A stretch of DNA of 42,336 nucleotides. Origin: Embleya hyalina. Its GTDB lineage: Bacteria; Actinomycetota; Actinomycetes; Streptomycetales; Streptomycetaceae. This document shows positions 22,788-31,075 of the stretch, one piece after another. A program made the position numbers and the translations under genes. The notes below the pieces were generated by a model. It worked only from the letters and a program-made list of their open reading frames with translations, had not been told where the DNA came from and made no database searches. The stretch covers positions 1 to 42,336 of the forward strand of contig NZ_BIFH01000051.1 in assembly GCF_003967355.1 (NCBI RefSeq), given 5' to 3'. Position 1 is the first letter of the stretch, and each line of letters opens with the position of its first letter.

Positions 22788-24048
22788 AGCGATGCGACGG
22801 CGCACCGTTCCGGCCGTTCTGATCGCCGGCGCGATCCTGTTCACGGGGGCCTGCGGGCTGCTGGGCGGCGACGACAAGGGCGACAAGACGAGCAACGCGG
22901 GCAGCGAGTCCAAGATCACCCCCGGCACCCCCGGCGGCGCCCCGGGCACCGAGTCCGGCAAACCTCCCGAGCCGGCCAAGGGGGCCGCGCCGCAGGTGAC
23001 CACGACCCCCGAGGACGGCGCCACCGGCGTCGACCTCGCCGATCCGCTGACCTTCGCGATCGAGGGCGGCAAGGTCTCCGCGGTCAAGGTGACCAACGCG
23101 AAGGGCGAACAGGTCGACGGCACGCTGGCGCCCGACGGTAAGTCCTGGAAGCCGAAGGTCCCGTTCACCCCCGGCGGCCAGTACACGGTGAGCACCACCG
23201 CCACCAACGCGGACAACCAGCCGACCACGGTCTCCACCAGGTTCACCACCCAGACGCTGGGCAAGGAGGTGACCGCCTCGATCTTCCCCGACGGTGGGAC
23301 CGTCGGCGTCGGTCAGCCCGTCTCGGTGCGCTTCGACCGGCCGATCACCAACAAGGCCGAGGCGGAGAAGGCGATGAAGGTCACCGCGACGCCCGCGGTG
23401 TCCGGCGCGTGGCATTGGTTCGGCAACACCCGGGTGGAGTGGCGGCCCAAGGACTATTGGAAGGCCGGCACCAAGGTCAAGGTGGACCTCAACCTGCGCG
23501 GCGCCGACCTCGGCGGCGGCGCGGGCTCCAAGCAGTACAAGAGCTTCAACTTCGCGATCGGCAACGTCGCCCGGATCTCCACCGTCGACGTGGCGAGCAA
23601 GACGATGACCACCACCGAGAACGGCAAGGTGGTCAGGACCATCAAGGTCACCACCGGCGAGTCCCCCAAGTACGACACCTGGGGCGGCGTGATGGTGGTG
23701 ATGGAGAAGTACGAGAAGACCCGGATGAACTCGGCGACCGTGGGCCTGGGCAAGGAGTACGACATCGCGGACGTCCCGTGGGCCGTCCGGATCACCACCT
23801 CGGGCACGTTCGTGCACGGCAACTACTGGTACGACAAGGCCAATCCGCCGTTCGGCCGGGCCAACACCAGCCACGGCTGCGTGAGCATGACGCCCGAGGA
23901 CGCCAAGTGGTTCTACGACCACGCCGATCGCGGCGACGTGGTCAAGGTGGTCAATTCCAAGGAGCGCGCGGTCGCGGCCGACAACGGTTACGGCGCGTGG
24001 AACCTGAGCTGGTCCCAGTGGTTGGCCGGCAGCGCGACCAAGGAGTGA
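22777..24048 (+). CDS. L,D-transpeptidase lipoprotein (YkuD domain), copy 1
   Basis: 423 residues. The signal sequence ends in a lipobox-like TGAC, so it is probably a lipoprotein on the outer face of the membrane. Two Ig-like domains follow (about 65-155 and 160-255; the motif AWHWFGNTRVEWRP is in the second), then the YkuD catalytic domain with SHGCVSM (H366, C368) and an upstream GTFVHGNYW histidine region. The family forms 3-3 peptidoglycan cross-links by acyl transfer from tetrapeptide donors and is blocked by carbapenems. The layout matches mycobacterial LdtMt2. GTG 22777 with AAGGGA upstream is listed; ATG 22792 is an alternative. It is followed by a close paralogue. Confidence 0.9.
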   Translation: MAGKAMRRRTVPAVLIAGAILFTGACGLLGGDDKGDKTSNAGSESKITPGTPGGAPGTESGKPPEPAKGAAPQVTTTPEDGATGVDLADPLTFAIEGGKVSAVKVTNAKGEQVDGTLAPDGKSWKPKVPFTPGGQYTVSTTATNADNQPTTVSTRFTTQTLGKEVTASIFPDGGTVGVGQPVSVRFDRPITNKAEAEKAMKVTATPAVSGAWHWFGNTRVEWRPKDYWKAGTKVKVDLNLRGADLGGGAGSKQYKSFNFAIGNVARISTVDVASKTMTTTENGKVVRTIKVTTGESPKYDTWGGVMVVMEKYEKTRMNSATVGLGKEYDIADVPWAVRITTSGTFVHGNYWYDKANPPFGRANTSHGCVSMTPEDAKWFYDHADRGDVVKVVNSKERAVAADNGYGAWNLSWSQWLAGSATKE

Positions 24049-24131
24049 CCCCGGGCGTGACGCGCCCGACAACGATTGAGACCTCGATCACAGGGTCCCT
24101 CGTGCAACGGCCACGCGGCCGGCGGCGTCCC

Positions 24132-24149
24132 TCAGGTGAATCCACCTGA
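24132..24149. promoter_or_regulatory. Short inverted repeat between the two transpeptidase genes
   Basis: TCAGGTG and CACCTGA are separated by AATC, a perfect 7-bp inverted repeat 31 bp before the start of copy 2. It could be an operator or a weak hairpin that limits read-through from copy 1. Confidence 0.4.
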
Positions 24150-24179
24150 TCGGACGGCTGAGCCCGGGGGGCCCTTTTC

Positions 24180-25364
24180 ATGACCGGTATCACCCAGCGT
24201 GTCGGGGTCGCCGCGTTCGTCGCGGCGACCCTGTTGTTGACCGGAGCCTGTAGCAAGGACGACGCGAAGAAGTCGGCGGACCCGGCGAAGGCGGCCGGCG
24301 AGAACCGCGCCGGCCCGGCCGAGCCCGCCGTGGTCACCCTGACCCCCGTGGACAAGGCCACCGGCGTCGACCCGGGCGCGCCGGTGAAGATCGCGGTCGG
24401 CGGCGGCAAGGTGTCCGAGGTCAAGGTGACCAACGCGAGCGGCGAGAGCGTCGACGGCGCGCTGAGCGGCGACTCCTGGAAGCCGAAGGTGCCGTTCATG
24501 TACGGCGGCAAGTACACGGTCACCGCCACCGCCACCAACGCGGAGAACAAGCCGACCGTCGCCAACGCGGCGTTCACCGTGCTCAATCCGACGCAGGCGG
24601 CCACCGCCACCTTCATGCCGGACGCGGACGCCACGGTCGGCGTGGGCCAGCCGGTGTCGATCACCTTCGACCAGCCGGTGAAGAACCGCAAGGTGGTGCA
24701 GGAGGCGATCAAGGTCACCGCCACGCCCGCCGTCGAGGGCGCCTGGCACTGGTTCGGCAACTCGCGCGTGGACTGGCGGCCGAAGGAGTACTGGCCGACC
24801 GGCACCCAGGTGAAGGTGGACCTCAACCTGCGCGGCGTGGACCTCGGCGGCGGGGTGATGTCCAAGCAGTTCAAGAGCTTCGGCTTCAAGGTCGCGGACA
24901 CCAAGCGCATCGCCGTGGTGGACGCCAACGCGCACACGATGACCGTCTCCGAGAACGACCAGGTGGTCAAGACGATCCCGATCACCGCGGGCGAGGACCC
25001 CAAGTACACGACGTGGAACGGGATCATGGTGATGGAGGAGCGCTACCCCACGCTCGACATGAACTCGCAGACCGTCGGCCTGGGCAACGAGTACGACCAA
25101 AAGGCCGTGCCGTACGCGATGCGGATCACCGAGTCGGGCACGTTCCTGCACGCCAACACGTGGACCACGGTCAACCCGTTCGGCAACGCCAACACCAGCC
25201 ACGGCTGCGTCTCCATGACGCTGGAGAACGCCAAGTGGATGTACGAGCGTTCGATCCGCGGGGACATCGTGCAGGTCAAGGGCAACGACGAGAAGCCGGT
25301 GGCGGCCGACAACGGCTACGGCGCGTGGAACCTGACCTGGGAGCAGTGGACGGCCGGCAACTGA
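24180..25364 (+). CDS. L,D-transpeptidase lipoprotein (YkuD domain), copy 2
   Basis: 394 residues, a clear paralogue of the upstream gene, with the same order: signal peptide with LTGAC lipobox-like end, two Ig-like domains (AWHWFGNSRVDWRP conserved), and YkuD domain with SHGCVSM (catalytic C343). Both copies end with ADNGYGAWNL followed by a Trp-rich tail, pointing to a tandem duplication. The linker after the lipobox is shorter and more Lys-rich than in copy 1. The 131-bp gap, with its own inverted repeat, suggests separate or read-through expression. ATG 24180 has only a G-rich weak ribosome binding site. A perfect 14-bp terminator follows. Confidence 0.9.
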   Translation: MTGITQRVGVAAFVAATLLLTGACSKDDAKKSADPAKAAGENRAGPAEPAVVTLTPVDKATGVDPGAPVKIAVGGGKVSEVKVTNASGESVDGALSGDSWKPKVPFMYGGKYTVTATATNAENKPTVANAAFTVLNPTQAATATFMPDADATVGVGQPVSITFDQPVKNRKVVQEAIKVTATPAVEGAWHWFGNSRVDWRPKEYWPTGTQVKVDLNLRGVDLGGGVMSKQFKSFGFKVADTKRIAVVDANAHTMTVSENDQVVKTIPITAGEDPKYTTWNGIMVMEERYPTLDMNSQTVGLGNEYDQKAVPYAMRITESGTFLHANTWTTVNPFGNANTSHGCVSMTLENAKWMYERSIRGDIVQVKGNDEKPVAADNGYGAWNLTWEQWTAGN

Positions 25365-25370
25365 CGCGCG

Positions 25371-25404
25371 GTGCGGCCGGACCCGACACCGGGTCCGGCC
25401 GCAC
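25371..25404 (+). terminator. Terminator of the L,D-transpeptidase pair
   Basis: GTGCGGCCGGACCC (25371-25384) pairs perfectly with GGGTCCGGCCGCAC (25391-25404) over a 6-nt loop, 6 bp after the stop. Confidence 0.8.
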
Positions 25405-25603
25405 CCGGGCCCGTCGTGCCCCGGGTCGACCGCTCCGCGCCAACCGTGCCGGTGGTCGGCGGTACATGTGCCCTACACCCGGGCGTGACCCATCCCACGT
25501 GGACGCCCGGGGCCGAATGAGCGTATGAACTGTTGAACACACCAACCATGTGGGTACGCCTGCCACGGGAGCACCCCACCCCTCCCGGTGAATCGAGGCA
25601 GCC

Positions 25604-26299
25604 GTGTGTTGGAGCGCCGGTACGGACCTCGTGATGGGCAGTGCCATCACGGCGGTCGGCATAGCGAGCGTCGCCTCCGTGCGACGGATCAACGATCTGC
25701 CGATGGCGCTGCTGCCGGTCGTCCTGGGCGCCCATCAGCTCATCGAGGCGGTGGTGTGGCAGGGCGAGACGGGTGACGTGTCGGCGGGTACCGCCGAGAT
25801 CGCGCGCGAGGCCTGGGCGGTGATCGCCTTCCCGCTGTTGCCCGCCTTCGTCCCGCTCGCGGTGCTGGCCGCCCAGTGGCCGCTCGCCCGGGGCCGGGAG
25901 CGGGTCCGGGCCACGTTCTTCATCGTGCTCGGCCTGGTGGTCGCGGGCGCCCTCGGGCACGCGCTCGTCTCACGCCCGGTGAACGCCGAGATCTGCGGGA
26001 ACACCGTGCGCTATTCGGTGGGCATCCCCGCCGCCCCGTGGGTGATCGCCGGCTATCTGGTCGCCACCCTCGGCTCGTTGTTGTTGGCCCGGGACCGACT
26101 GTTGCGGCTCCTGGGCCTGGTCTGCGCCGTCGGCGCGGCGATCACCATGCGCCTGTGGTTCCACGCGTTCGCGTCGACGTGGTGCGCGGTCGCGGCCGCG
26201 GCGAGCGTGATCGTGCTGTGGTGGGTACGCTCCCGGCGCCCCGCGCCACCGGGGAGCGCGGGCTCGTCGCCCGGACCCGTGTCCGAGCTGGTGCGCTGA
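25604..26299 (+). CDS. DUF6629-like integral membrane protein
   Basis: 231 residues with about seven hydrophobic segments; it begins VCWSAGTDLVMGSAITAVG. The CWSA start, the HQLIEAVVWQ motif (about 43-52), and the conserved Cys/His/Trp residues (ICGNTVRYSVG, LWFHAFASTWC) match the DUF6629 type as I remember it. Function is unknown. GTG 25604 follows GAGGCAG. The C-terminal 20 residues are a Pro/Ser cytoplasmic tail. It converges on the QueA-like gene. Confidence 0.75.
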   Translation: MCWSAGTDLVMGSAITAVGIASVASVRRINDLPMALLPVVLGAHQLIEAVVWQGETGDVSAGTAEIAREAWAVIAFPLLPAFVPLAVLAAQWPLARGRERVRATFFIVLGLVVAGALGHALVSRPVNAEICGNTVRYSVGIPAAPWVIAGYLVATLGSLLLARDRLLRLLGLVCAVGAAITMRLWFHAFASTWCAVAAAASVIVLWWVRSRRPAPPGSAGSSPGPVSELVR

Positions 26300-26302
26300 G
26301 CC

Positions 26303-26329
26303 GGCGGCCCGGGGCGGCCCCGGGCCGCC
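26303..26329. terminator. Bidirectional terminator
   Basis: GGCGGCCCGGGG (26303-26314) and CCCCGGGCCGCC (26318-26329) form a perfect 12-bp stem with a 3-nt loop, filling the 37-bp gap between convergent genes. Confidence 0.8.
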
Positions 26330-26336
26330 GCGCGGC

Positions 26337-27353
26337 TCAGGGCAGGAGCAGCGAACTGTCCCCGAACTCGTGCCACAGGTAGTCCTCGGCCAGCGCCGCG
26401 TCGTAGGCCCTGCGCACCGCCGCCCGGCCCACCACCGCCTCCAGGAGCAGCAGGTGGGTGGCCTCGGGCGCGTGCAGGCCGCTGATCACGCCGTCGACCA
26501 CCCGGGCCGGGCGGTCCGGGCCGAGCATCAGGTCGGTCCAGCCGCTCGTGGCCGCGATCTCGCCGTCGGGGCCCACCGCCGACTCCAGGGCCCGGGTCAC
26601 GGTGGTGCCCACCGCGATCACCCGGCGGGCCCGGCGCACCAGGTGCGCGGTGCTCTCCGGCACGGCGAACCACTCGCGCAGCGGCGGTTCGCCGACCTCC
26701 TGGGAGGACACTCCGGTGTGCAGCACGATCGGCGCGACGGTGACCCCGCGGGTGATCAGGTCGACCACCAGCTCGTGGGTGAACGGCCGCCCGGCGCTGG
26801 GCATCTCGGCGCTGCCCTCGTCCCGGGCGAAGATCGTCTGATACGCCGTCAGCGGCCAGCGCTCGCGCACGTGGGCGTAGCTGATCGGTCGGCCGCGGTC
26901 GGCCAGGAAGGTCTCCACCCGGGCGTGCGGCACGGTGATCCGGGCCTTCCACAACCGCTGGGGGGTGTGCTCGTGCGGATACGGGTCCAGGAGCAGCGCC
27001 ATGCCGCACCGGGTGCCGGGGAAGCGCACCGCCTCGAATCGGCGCACCCCGGCCACCGGCCCGGGCGTACCGTCGGTGTGCCGGAGTTCGAGGATCCAGG
27101 TCTCCTCGTCGAGCCGGGTGGCGAAGTGCACGGTGACCGGCGAGCCGTCGGCGCGGTAGCCGTCCACCGCGGCGGGCAGCGTCGCGGAGGTGTTCACCAC
27201 GAGCAGGTCGCCCGGTCCCAGGTGCCGTCCCAGGTCGCGGAAGACGGTGTGCTCGACCCGCTCCCCCGCGTGCACGAGCAGCCGGACCCCGTCCCGCGCG
27301 AGTCCCCGCGCCTCGGCGGGTTCGGTCGCCTCGTGCACGGTCGCGGTGGTCAC
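26337..27353 (-). CDS. QueA-like S-adenosylmethionine:tRNA ribosyltransferase-isomerase
   Basis: 338 residues. QueA family blocks are visible: GDLLVVNTSATLPA, a RFP-type segment in the middle, AYQTIFARDEGSAEMPSAGRPFT (the segment that normally reads YQTVYA...GSVAAPTAGLHFT), THELVVDLITRGV, and LHTGVSSQEVGE. The canonical enzyme adds the epoxycyclopentanediol of queuosine from SAM to preQ1 in tRNA. The altered AEMPSAGRPF segment and the absence of other queuosine genes nearby make a different substrate plausible. GTG 27353 overlaps the SDR stop as GTGA, so the two are co-translated downstream of a SoxR-type promoter. Confidence 0.82.
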   Translation of the reverse strand: MTTATVHEATEPAEARGLARDGVRLLVHAGERVEHTVFRDLGRHLGPGDLLVVNTSATLPAAVDGYRADGSPVTVHFATRLDEETWILELRHTDGTPGPVAGVRRFEAVRFPGTRCGMALLLDPYPHEHTPQRLWKARITVPHARVETFLADRGRPISYAHVRERWPLTAYQTIFARDEGSAEMPSAGRPFTHELVVDLITRGVTVAPIVLHTGVSSQEVGEPPLREWFAVPESTAHLVRRARRVIAVGTTVTRALESAVGPDGEIAATSGWTDLMLGPDRPARVVDGVISGLHAPEATHLLLLEAVVGRAAVRRAYDAALAEDYLWHEFGDSSLLLP

Positions 27354-28057
27354 GAGATCACCGCCGGGGCGAACTCGGCGACCGTGTACCGTCCGCTCGC
27401 GGGACGCTCGTCGCACAGCCGCAGCAGGGCCGGCACCACGGTCTCGGGGTTCGGGCGGTCCGAGACGTCCTCGCCGGGGAACGCCCGTTGATGCAGGTCG
27501 GTGTTCATGTCCCCGGGGTCGAACGCGTACACGTCCAGGTCCGGGTTCTCGGCGGCCAGCGTCGCGCCGACGTGGTCGAGGGCGGCCTTGGCCGAGCCGT
27601 AGCCGCCCCAGCCGGGATAGGCGTTGACGGCGGCGTCCGAGCTGATGTTCACCACCGCGCCGCGGTCGCCGTCGAGCAGGAACGGCAGGGTGAGTCGGGT
27701 CAGCGCCAGCGGCGCGAACACGTTCACCTCGTACACCCGGACCAGGTCGGCCGGGGGGTGGTCGGCGAGCGGCGGCAGCGGGCTCGGCCCGAGCACGCTC
27801 GCGTTGTTGACGAGCAGGTCGAGGCGACCGGACTCGCGGACCACGTCGCGCAGTTCGCGACGGTGCGCGGGATCGGTCACGTCGCCGGCGACGGCGATCA
27901 CGTCGGCGTCGCCCAGAGCGCGGAGTTCGCGGGCGGCCCGATCCAGGTCGGCGGCGCCGCGGGCGTCCAGGACCAGCGTCCAGGAGCGGAGGGCGAGCGC
28001 GCGGGCCAGGGCCAGGCCGAGGCCGCGCGAAGCGCCGGTGACGAGTGCGACAGGCAT
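27350..28057 (-). CDS. Short-chain dehydrogenase/reductase (SDR)
   Basis: 235 residues, classical SDR: nucleotide-binding TGASRGLG (8-15), NNAS motif, catalytic Ser in VVNISSDAA, and YGSAK catalytic Tyr/Lys. The C-terminal segment (FDPGDMNTDLHQRAFPGE) is the substrate loop. It should use NAD(P)H to reduce or oxidise a carbonyl or alcohol; the substrate is unknown. GGAGAA lies at good distance before ATG 28057. It is the first gene of an operon with the QueA-like gene and is divergent from soxR, with a SoxR box in its promoter, so it is probably induced by redox-cycling compounds. Confidence 0.9.
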   Translation of the reverse strand: MPVALVTGASRGLGLALARALALRSWTLVLDARGAADLDRAARELRALGDADVIAVAGDVTDPAHRRELRDVVRESGRLDLLVNNASVLGPSPLPPLADHPPADLVRVYEVNVFAPLALTRLTLPFLLDGDRGAVVNISSDAAVNAYPGWGGYGSAKAALDHVGATLAAENPDLDVYAFDPGDMNTDLHQRAFPGEDVSDRPNPETVVPALLRLCDERPASGRYTVAEFAPAVIS

Positions 28058-28108
28058 GGTGTTCTCCAGGGGAATTCCACACCCCACCCGGTGATGGGCT
28101 GCCCCTCT

Positions 28109-28139
28109 ACACTGCAAGTTCAAGTGCACTTCAGGTCAA
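28109..28139 (-). promoter_or_regulatory. SoxR-type promoter and SoxR box of the SDR operon
   Basis: On the minus strand, -35 TTGACC (28139-28134) and -10 CAGTGT (28114-28109) are 19 bp apart, the long spacing that MerR-family activators correct. In the spacer sits a near-palindrome (28118-28135) with perfect core AAGTGCACTT (28122-28131), whose minus-strand reading CCTGAAGTGCACTTGAAC resembles the enterobacterial SoxR box CCTCAAGTTAACTTGAGG. soxR itself starts 52 bp to the right. Confidence 0.75.
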
Positions 28140-28190
28140 GCGACCGGGAGGCGCATCGCACGAAACTTCGGACGAGACCTGGGAGACGGT

Positions 28191-28667
28191 GTGCTCACCG
28201 GAACGGACCTGTTGACGGTCGGGCAGATGACCGCGCGCAGCGGATTCGCGGCATCCGCGCTGCGCTATTACGAGGCCGAGGGCCTGATCACCGCGAGTCG
28301 CACGACGGGCGGGCAACGCCGGTACGAGCGCCACATCCTGCGCCGGCTGGCGTTCATCCGCGCGGCGCAGAACATCGGCCTGTCGCTGGAGGAGATCCGG
28401 TCCGCGCTGAGCAATCTCCCGGAGGGGCGCACCCCCACCCCCGCCGACTGGGCCAAGATCAGCCGGGCCTGGCGCGGTCGCCTGGAGGAGGAGATCGAGG
28501 CCCTGGTACGACTGCGCGACGGCCTGGAGCAGTGCATCGGCTGCGGGTGCCTGTCGATGAAGCGCTGCCGGATCTCCAACCCCGACGACCAGGCCGCCCG
28601 CTACGGCTCCGGCGCGGTGACCCTGCCGGAACTGCTGCGCGAGGACCGGCGCCACCCACACGGCTGA
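28191..28667 (+). CDS. soxR: Redox-sensitive MerR-family activator SoxR
   Basis: 158 residues. The MerR winged helix (about 8-75: TVGQMTARSGFAASALRYYEAEGLI) is followed by a dimerisation helix and the [2Fe-2S] ligand cluster C115-I-G-C118-G-C120 plus C126, exactly the SoxR CX2CXCX5C pattern. In streptomycetes SoxR responds mainly to redox-active metabolites such as actinorhodin rather than to superoxide. GTG 28191 follows GGGAG. The divergent SDR/QueA-like operon, with the SoxR box between, is the obvious target. It converges on the deacetylase-like gene, separated by a hairpin. Confidence 0.95.
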   Translation: MLTGTDLLTVGQMTARSGFAASALRYYEAEGLITASRTTGGQRRYERHILRRLAFIRAAQNIGLSLEEIRSALSNLPEGRTPTPADWAKISRAWRGRLEEEIEALVRLRDGLEQCIGCGCLSMKRCRISNPDDQAARYGSGAVTLPELLREDRRHPHG

Positions 28668-28673
28668 CGCCGA

Positions 28674-28699
28674 CCGGGCGGGGTGACGCCCCCGCCCGG
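28674..28699. terminator. Bidirectional terminator
   Basis: CCGGGCGGGG (28674-28683) pairs with CCCCGCCCGG (28690-28699) over a 6-nt loop, between the soxR stop and the stop at 28714. Confidence 0.7.
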
Positions 28700-28713
28700 C
28701 CGACGGTCGGTCC

Positions 28714-30003
28714 TCAGTGGCGGTCGCGCACCACCGCGGCCGGCCGCGCGCCGGGCGCACCCGGCGCGGCCGGAGCCGCGGGTGCCGGGGGCGCCCCGAG
28801 CGCCGCCCAGTCCGGCTTCGCGCCGACGTCGAAGGTACGCAGCTTCGCCAGCACCGCCGGATCCTGCGCGTCGAGCCAGTCCACCAGGTCGTGGAAGCTC
28901 ACGCACCTGGTCTCGGGCCGTGCGCAGGCCGTGCGCATCGCGCGTTCGACGGCCTTCATGTAGATGCCGCCGTTCCACCCCTCGAAGTGGTTACCGATCA
29001 GCAGCGGCGCCCGGTTGCCGGTGTACGCGCGGTCGAAGCCCGCCATGTAGCTCGCGTACGCCTGGTCCTCCCACTCGCCGAACCTGGCCGGGTCGCCCTT
29101 GACCGTGCGCGACTGGTTGAACATCACGTTGTAGTCCATCGACAGCACCTCGAACCGGCGCCCCGGCAGCGGGATCTGCTGGAGCGGCAGGTCCCACACC
29201 CCGTTCACCTTGTCCGGCCACACCTGCCGCCCGCCGGGCGAACTCGCGTCGTAGCGGAAGCCGAGCGAGGGTTCGGCCGCGAGCAGCGCCTTCTGTCCCT
29301 CCAGGCACGGTGCCCGGCCGCCGATGAGTTCCTTGTCGTAGTCGAACGGCAGCGCCGGCAGGTCGGCCCAGCCGGTGTTGGTCTTCCAGTTCTTCACGAA
29401 CGCGCGAGCCTGATCCACCTCGCTGCGCCAGTCGTCGGCCGACCACGAACCGCCGCCGGTGGGACCGCAGAAGTGTCCGTTGAAGTGGGTGCCGATCTCG
29501 TGGCCCTCCTGCCACGCGGCGCCGAGCTGCTCCAGCGTCATCCGCAGGTGGGCGTCGTCGAGATAGCCGATGTCGGAGGCGCCGATCGGCTTGTGTGGCG
29601 GCTGATACCTGGCCTTCCCGGCCTCGGGCAGCACGTACACCCCGGACAGGAACAGGGTCATCCTGGCGTTGCTCTCCTTGGCCACCTGGCGGAAGCGGGA
29701 GAACAGCTTCTTGTCGTCCTCGCCCGCGCCGTCCCAGGAGAAGACCACGAACTGCGGCGGGATCGCGCCCGGGGCCAGCTTCTCCGGCCGGGGCCGATTC
29801 GGCTGCTCGCCGGTGTTCGAGGTCGAGCCGTCGCCGATCAGCGTCACCGGGGGCCGCCCGGCCGGCCCCTGGGGAGGTCTCGCGGGCGCGGCGGCCTTCT
29901 GTTCGGGATCGCTCCCGTGCCCGCGGGCGAAGACGACGAAGCCGATGGCGGCGACCACCGCCACCACAAGGACGAGGACGGCCATGGTGCGGGATGATCG
30001 CAC
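28714..30003 (-). CDS. Polysaccharide-deacetylase-like membrane-anchored protein
   Basis: About 429 residues. An N-terminal signal anchor (MAVLVLVVAVVAAIGFVVF) is followed by a Pro/Gly-rich linker and a domain resembling carbohydrate esterase family 4: FVVFSWDGAGEDDKKLF stands where TFDDG is expected, and GHEIGTHFNGH where the HxxxH metal motif is expected. Both are altered, so metal binding and activity are uncertain. Later blocks (LLIGNHFEGWNGGIYMKAVERAM, CVSFHDLVDWLD) are well formed. Probable substrate: cell-wall or extracellular polysaccharide. The C-terminus is an Ala/Pro-rich tail. GTG 30003 with GGGG 6 nt upstream is listed; ATG 29985 is an alternative directly at the signal anchor. 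Confidence 0.75.
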   Translation of the reverse strand: MRSSRTMAVLVLVVAVVAAIGFVVFARGHGSDPEQKAAAPARPPQGPAGRPPVTLIGDGSTSNTGEQPNRPRPEKLAPGAIPPQFVVFSWDGAGEDDKKLFSRFRQVAKESNARMTLFLSGVYVLPEAGKARYQPPHKPIGASDIGYLDDAHLRMTLEQLGAAWQEGHEIGTHFNGHFCGPTGGGSWSADDWRSEVDQARAFVKNWKTNTGWADLPALPFDYDKELIGGRAPCLEGQKALLAAEPSLGFRYDASSPGGRQVWPDKVNGVWDLPLQQIPLPGRRFEVLSMDYNVMFNQSRTVKGDPARFGEWEDQAYASYMAGFDRAYTGNRAPLLIGNHFEGWNGGIYMKAVERAMRTACARPETRCVSFHDLVDWLDAQDPAVLAKLRTFDVGAKPDWAALGAPPAPAAPAAPGAPGARPAAVVRDRH

Positions 30004-30302
30004 GAATACCCCAAATGATTGTAAATATAGGGAAATCGACAGCAGGCTAGATCGCCCGCCGACCGGTTCGTCGACCCGCCCCACCGGGGTCGGCCGGCAC
30101 CACCACATGGGATGAACGGGTACGGCCACTCGGCCGCAGTGTGAGCGGCCGCACGGGCCGGTGCAGGTGTCGCGGGTCCCGGACCGGCAATGGATAGCCC
30201 CGAGCCGGTGGTTCGCCTCGGCACGGGGCGGACCCTGGGGTCCGCCCGGGGTCCGGTCGCCGGGCCCGGACCGAGAACCGGCCGATCCCGGAGGGGACAT
30301 CG
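30004..30302. promoter_or_regulatory. Divergent promoter region with inverted repeat
   Basis: About 300 bp between divergent genes. An AT-rich island at 30010-30040, exceptional in this window, contains TACAAT and TATATT on the minus strand and is a likely promoter of the deacetylase-like gene. CGGCCGC (30131-30137) and GCGGCCG (30145-30151) form a perfect inverted repeat with 7-bp spacing, a possible operator. No gene that I can support. Confidence 0.5.
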
Positions 30303-31043
30303 ATGCGCGAGACGCTTCGGGACGCCAAACACACGCTGCTGCCGCCGCACGACGACCCGCACGCCCCGCTGCCGCCGCTGCTGATCGTGCTCACCGTGGT
30401 CACCGGCCTGGTGGACGCGCTCAGCTATCTCGAACTGGGCCGGGTGTTCGTCGCGAACATGACCGGCAACGTGGTCTTCACCGGCTTCGCCCTGGCCGGC
30501 GCCCCCGGCCTGTCGGTGGCCGCCTCGCTCGCCGCGCTCGGCGCGTTCCTGATCGGCGCGGCCGGCGGCGGCCGGCTCGGCGTGGTCTTCGGCGCGCGCC
30601 GCGTGCGCCTGCTGTGGGTGGGCGCCTCGGTACAGGCCGCCCTGCTCGCCGCGGCACTGATCGTCGCCGCCGCGGTGCACGGCCTGGGCACCGGCGAGCG
30701 CTACACCCTGATCCTGCTGCTCGGCCTGGCCATGGGCCTGCAGAACGCGGTGGCCCGGCGACTGGCCGTCCCGGACCTGACCACCACCGTGTTGTCCCAG
30801 ACACTGACCGGCCTGGCCGCCGACATCCGCCGGCTCGGCGGCACCGGATCCCGGGCCGGTCGCCGACTGCTCTCCGCGATCGCGATGGCACTGGGCGCGT
30901 TCACCGGCGCGATACTCGTCCTGCGCGTGCACGTGCTGATCGCGTTCGCCGCGCCGGTCGCCCTGCTGATCGGCACCGCCGCCGTCGCCTACCGATTCGA
31001 CCTGCGGGAACGGCGCGACCGAAACGCCGGGGAAACCGTTTGA
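30303..31043 (+). CDS. DUF1275 (YoaK-like) integral membrane protein
   Basis: 246 residues with six or so transmembrane segments. DUF1275 marks are visible: VTGLVDALSYLELGRVFVANMTGNVVFTGFALAG near the N-terminus, GLQNAVARRLAVPDLTTTVLSQTLTGLAADI in the middle, and a C-terminal pair of hydrophobic helices. The family is widespread and its function is not established; transport has been proposed. GGAGGGG lies just before ATG 30303. The stop codon overlaps the -35 element of the ABC-F promoter. Confidence 0.88.
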   Translation: MRETLRDAKHTLLPPHDDPHAPLPPLLIVLTVVTGLVDALSYLELGRVFVANMTGNVVFTGFALAGAPGLSVAASLAALGAFLIGAAGGGRLGVVFGARRVRLLWVGASVQAALLAAALIVAAAVHGLGTGERYTLILLLGLAMGLQNAVARRLAVPDLTTTVLSQTLTGLAADIRRLGGTGSRAGRRLLSAIAMALGAFTGAILVLRVHVLIAFAAPVALLIGTAAVAYRFDLRERRDRNAGETV

Positions 31044-31069
31044 GGTCCGCGGCGCACCCGAGGTAGCCT
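31040..31069 (+). promoter_or_regulatory. Probable promoter of the ABC-F gene
   Basis: TTGAGG (31040-31045) and TAGCCT (31064-31069) are 18 bp apart, a good vegetative-type promoter. The -35 overlaps the TGA stop of the DUF1275 gene. Predicted transcription start is near 31076, giving a leader of about 220 nt. Confidence 0.6.
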
Positions 31070-31075
31070 TGGCGG

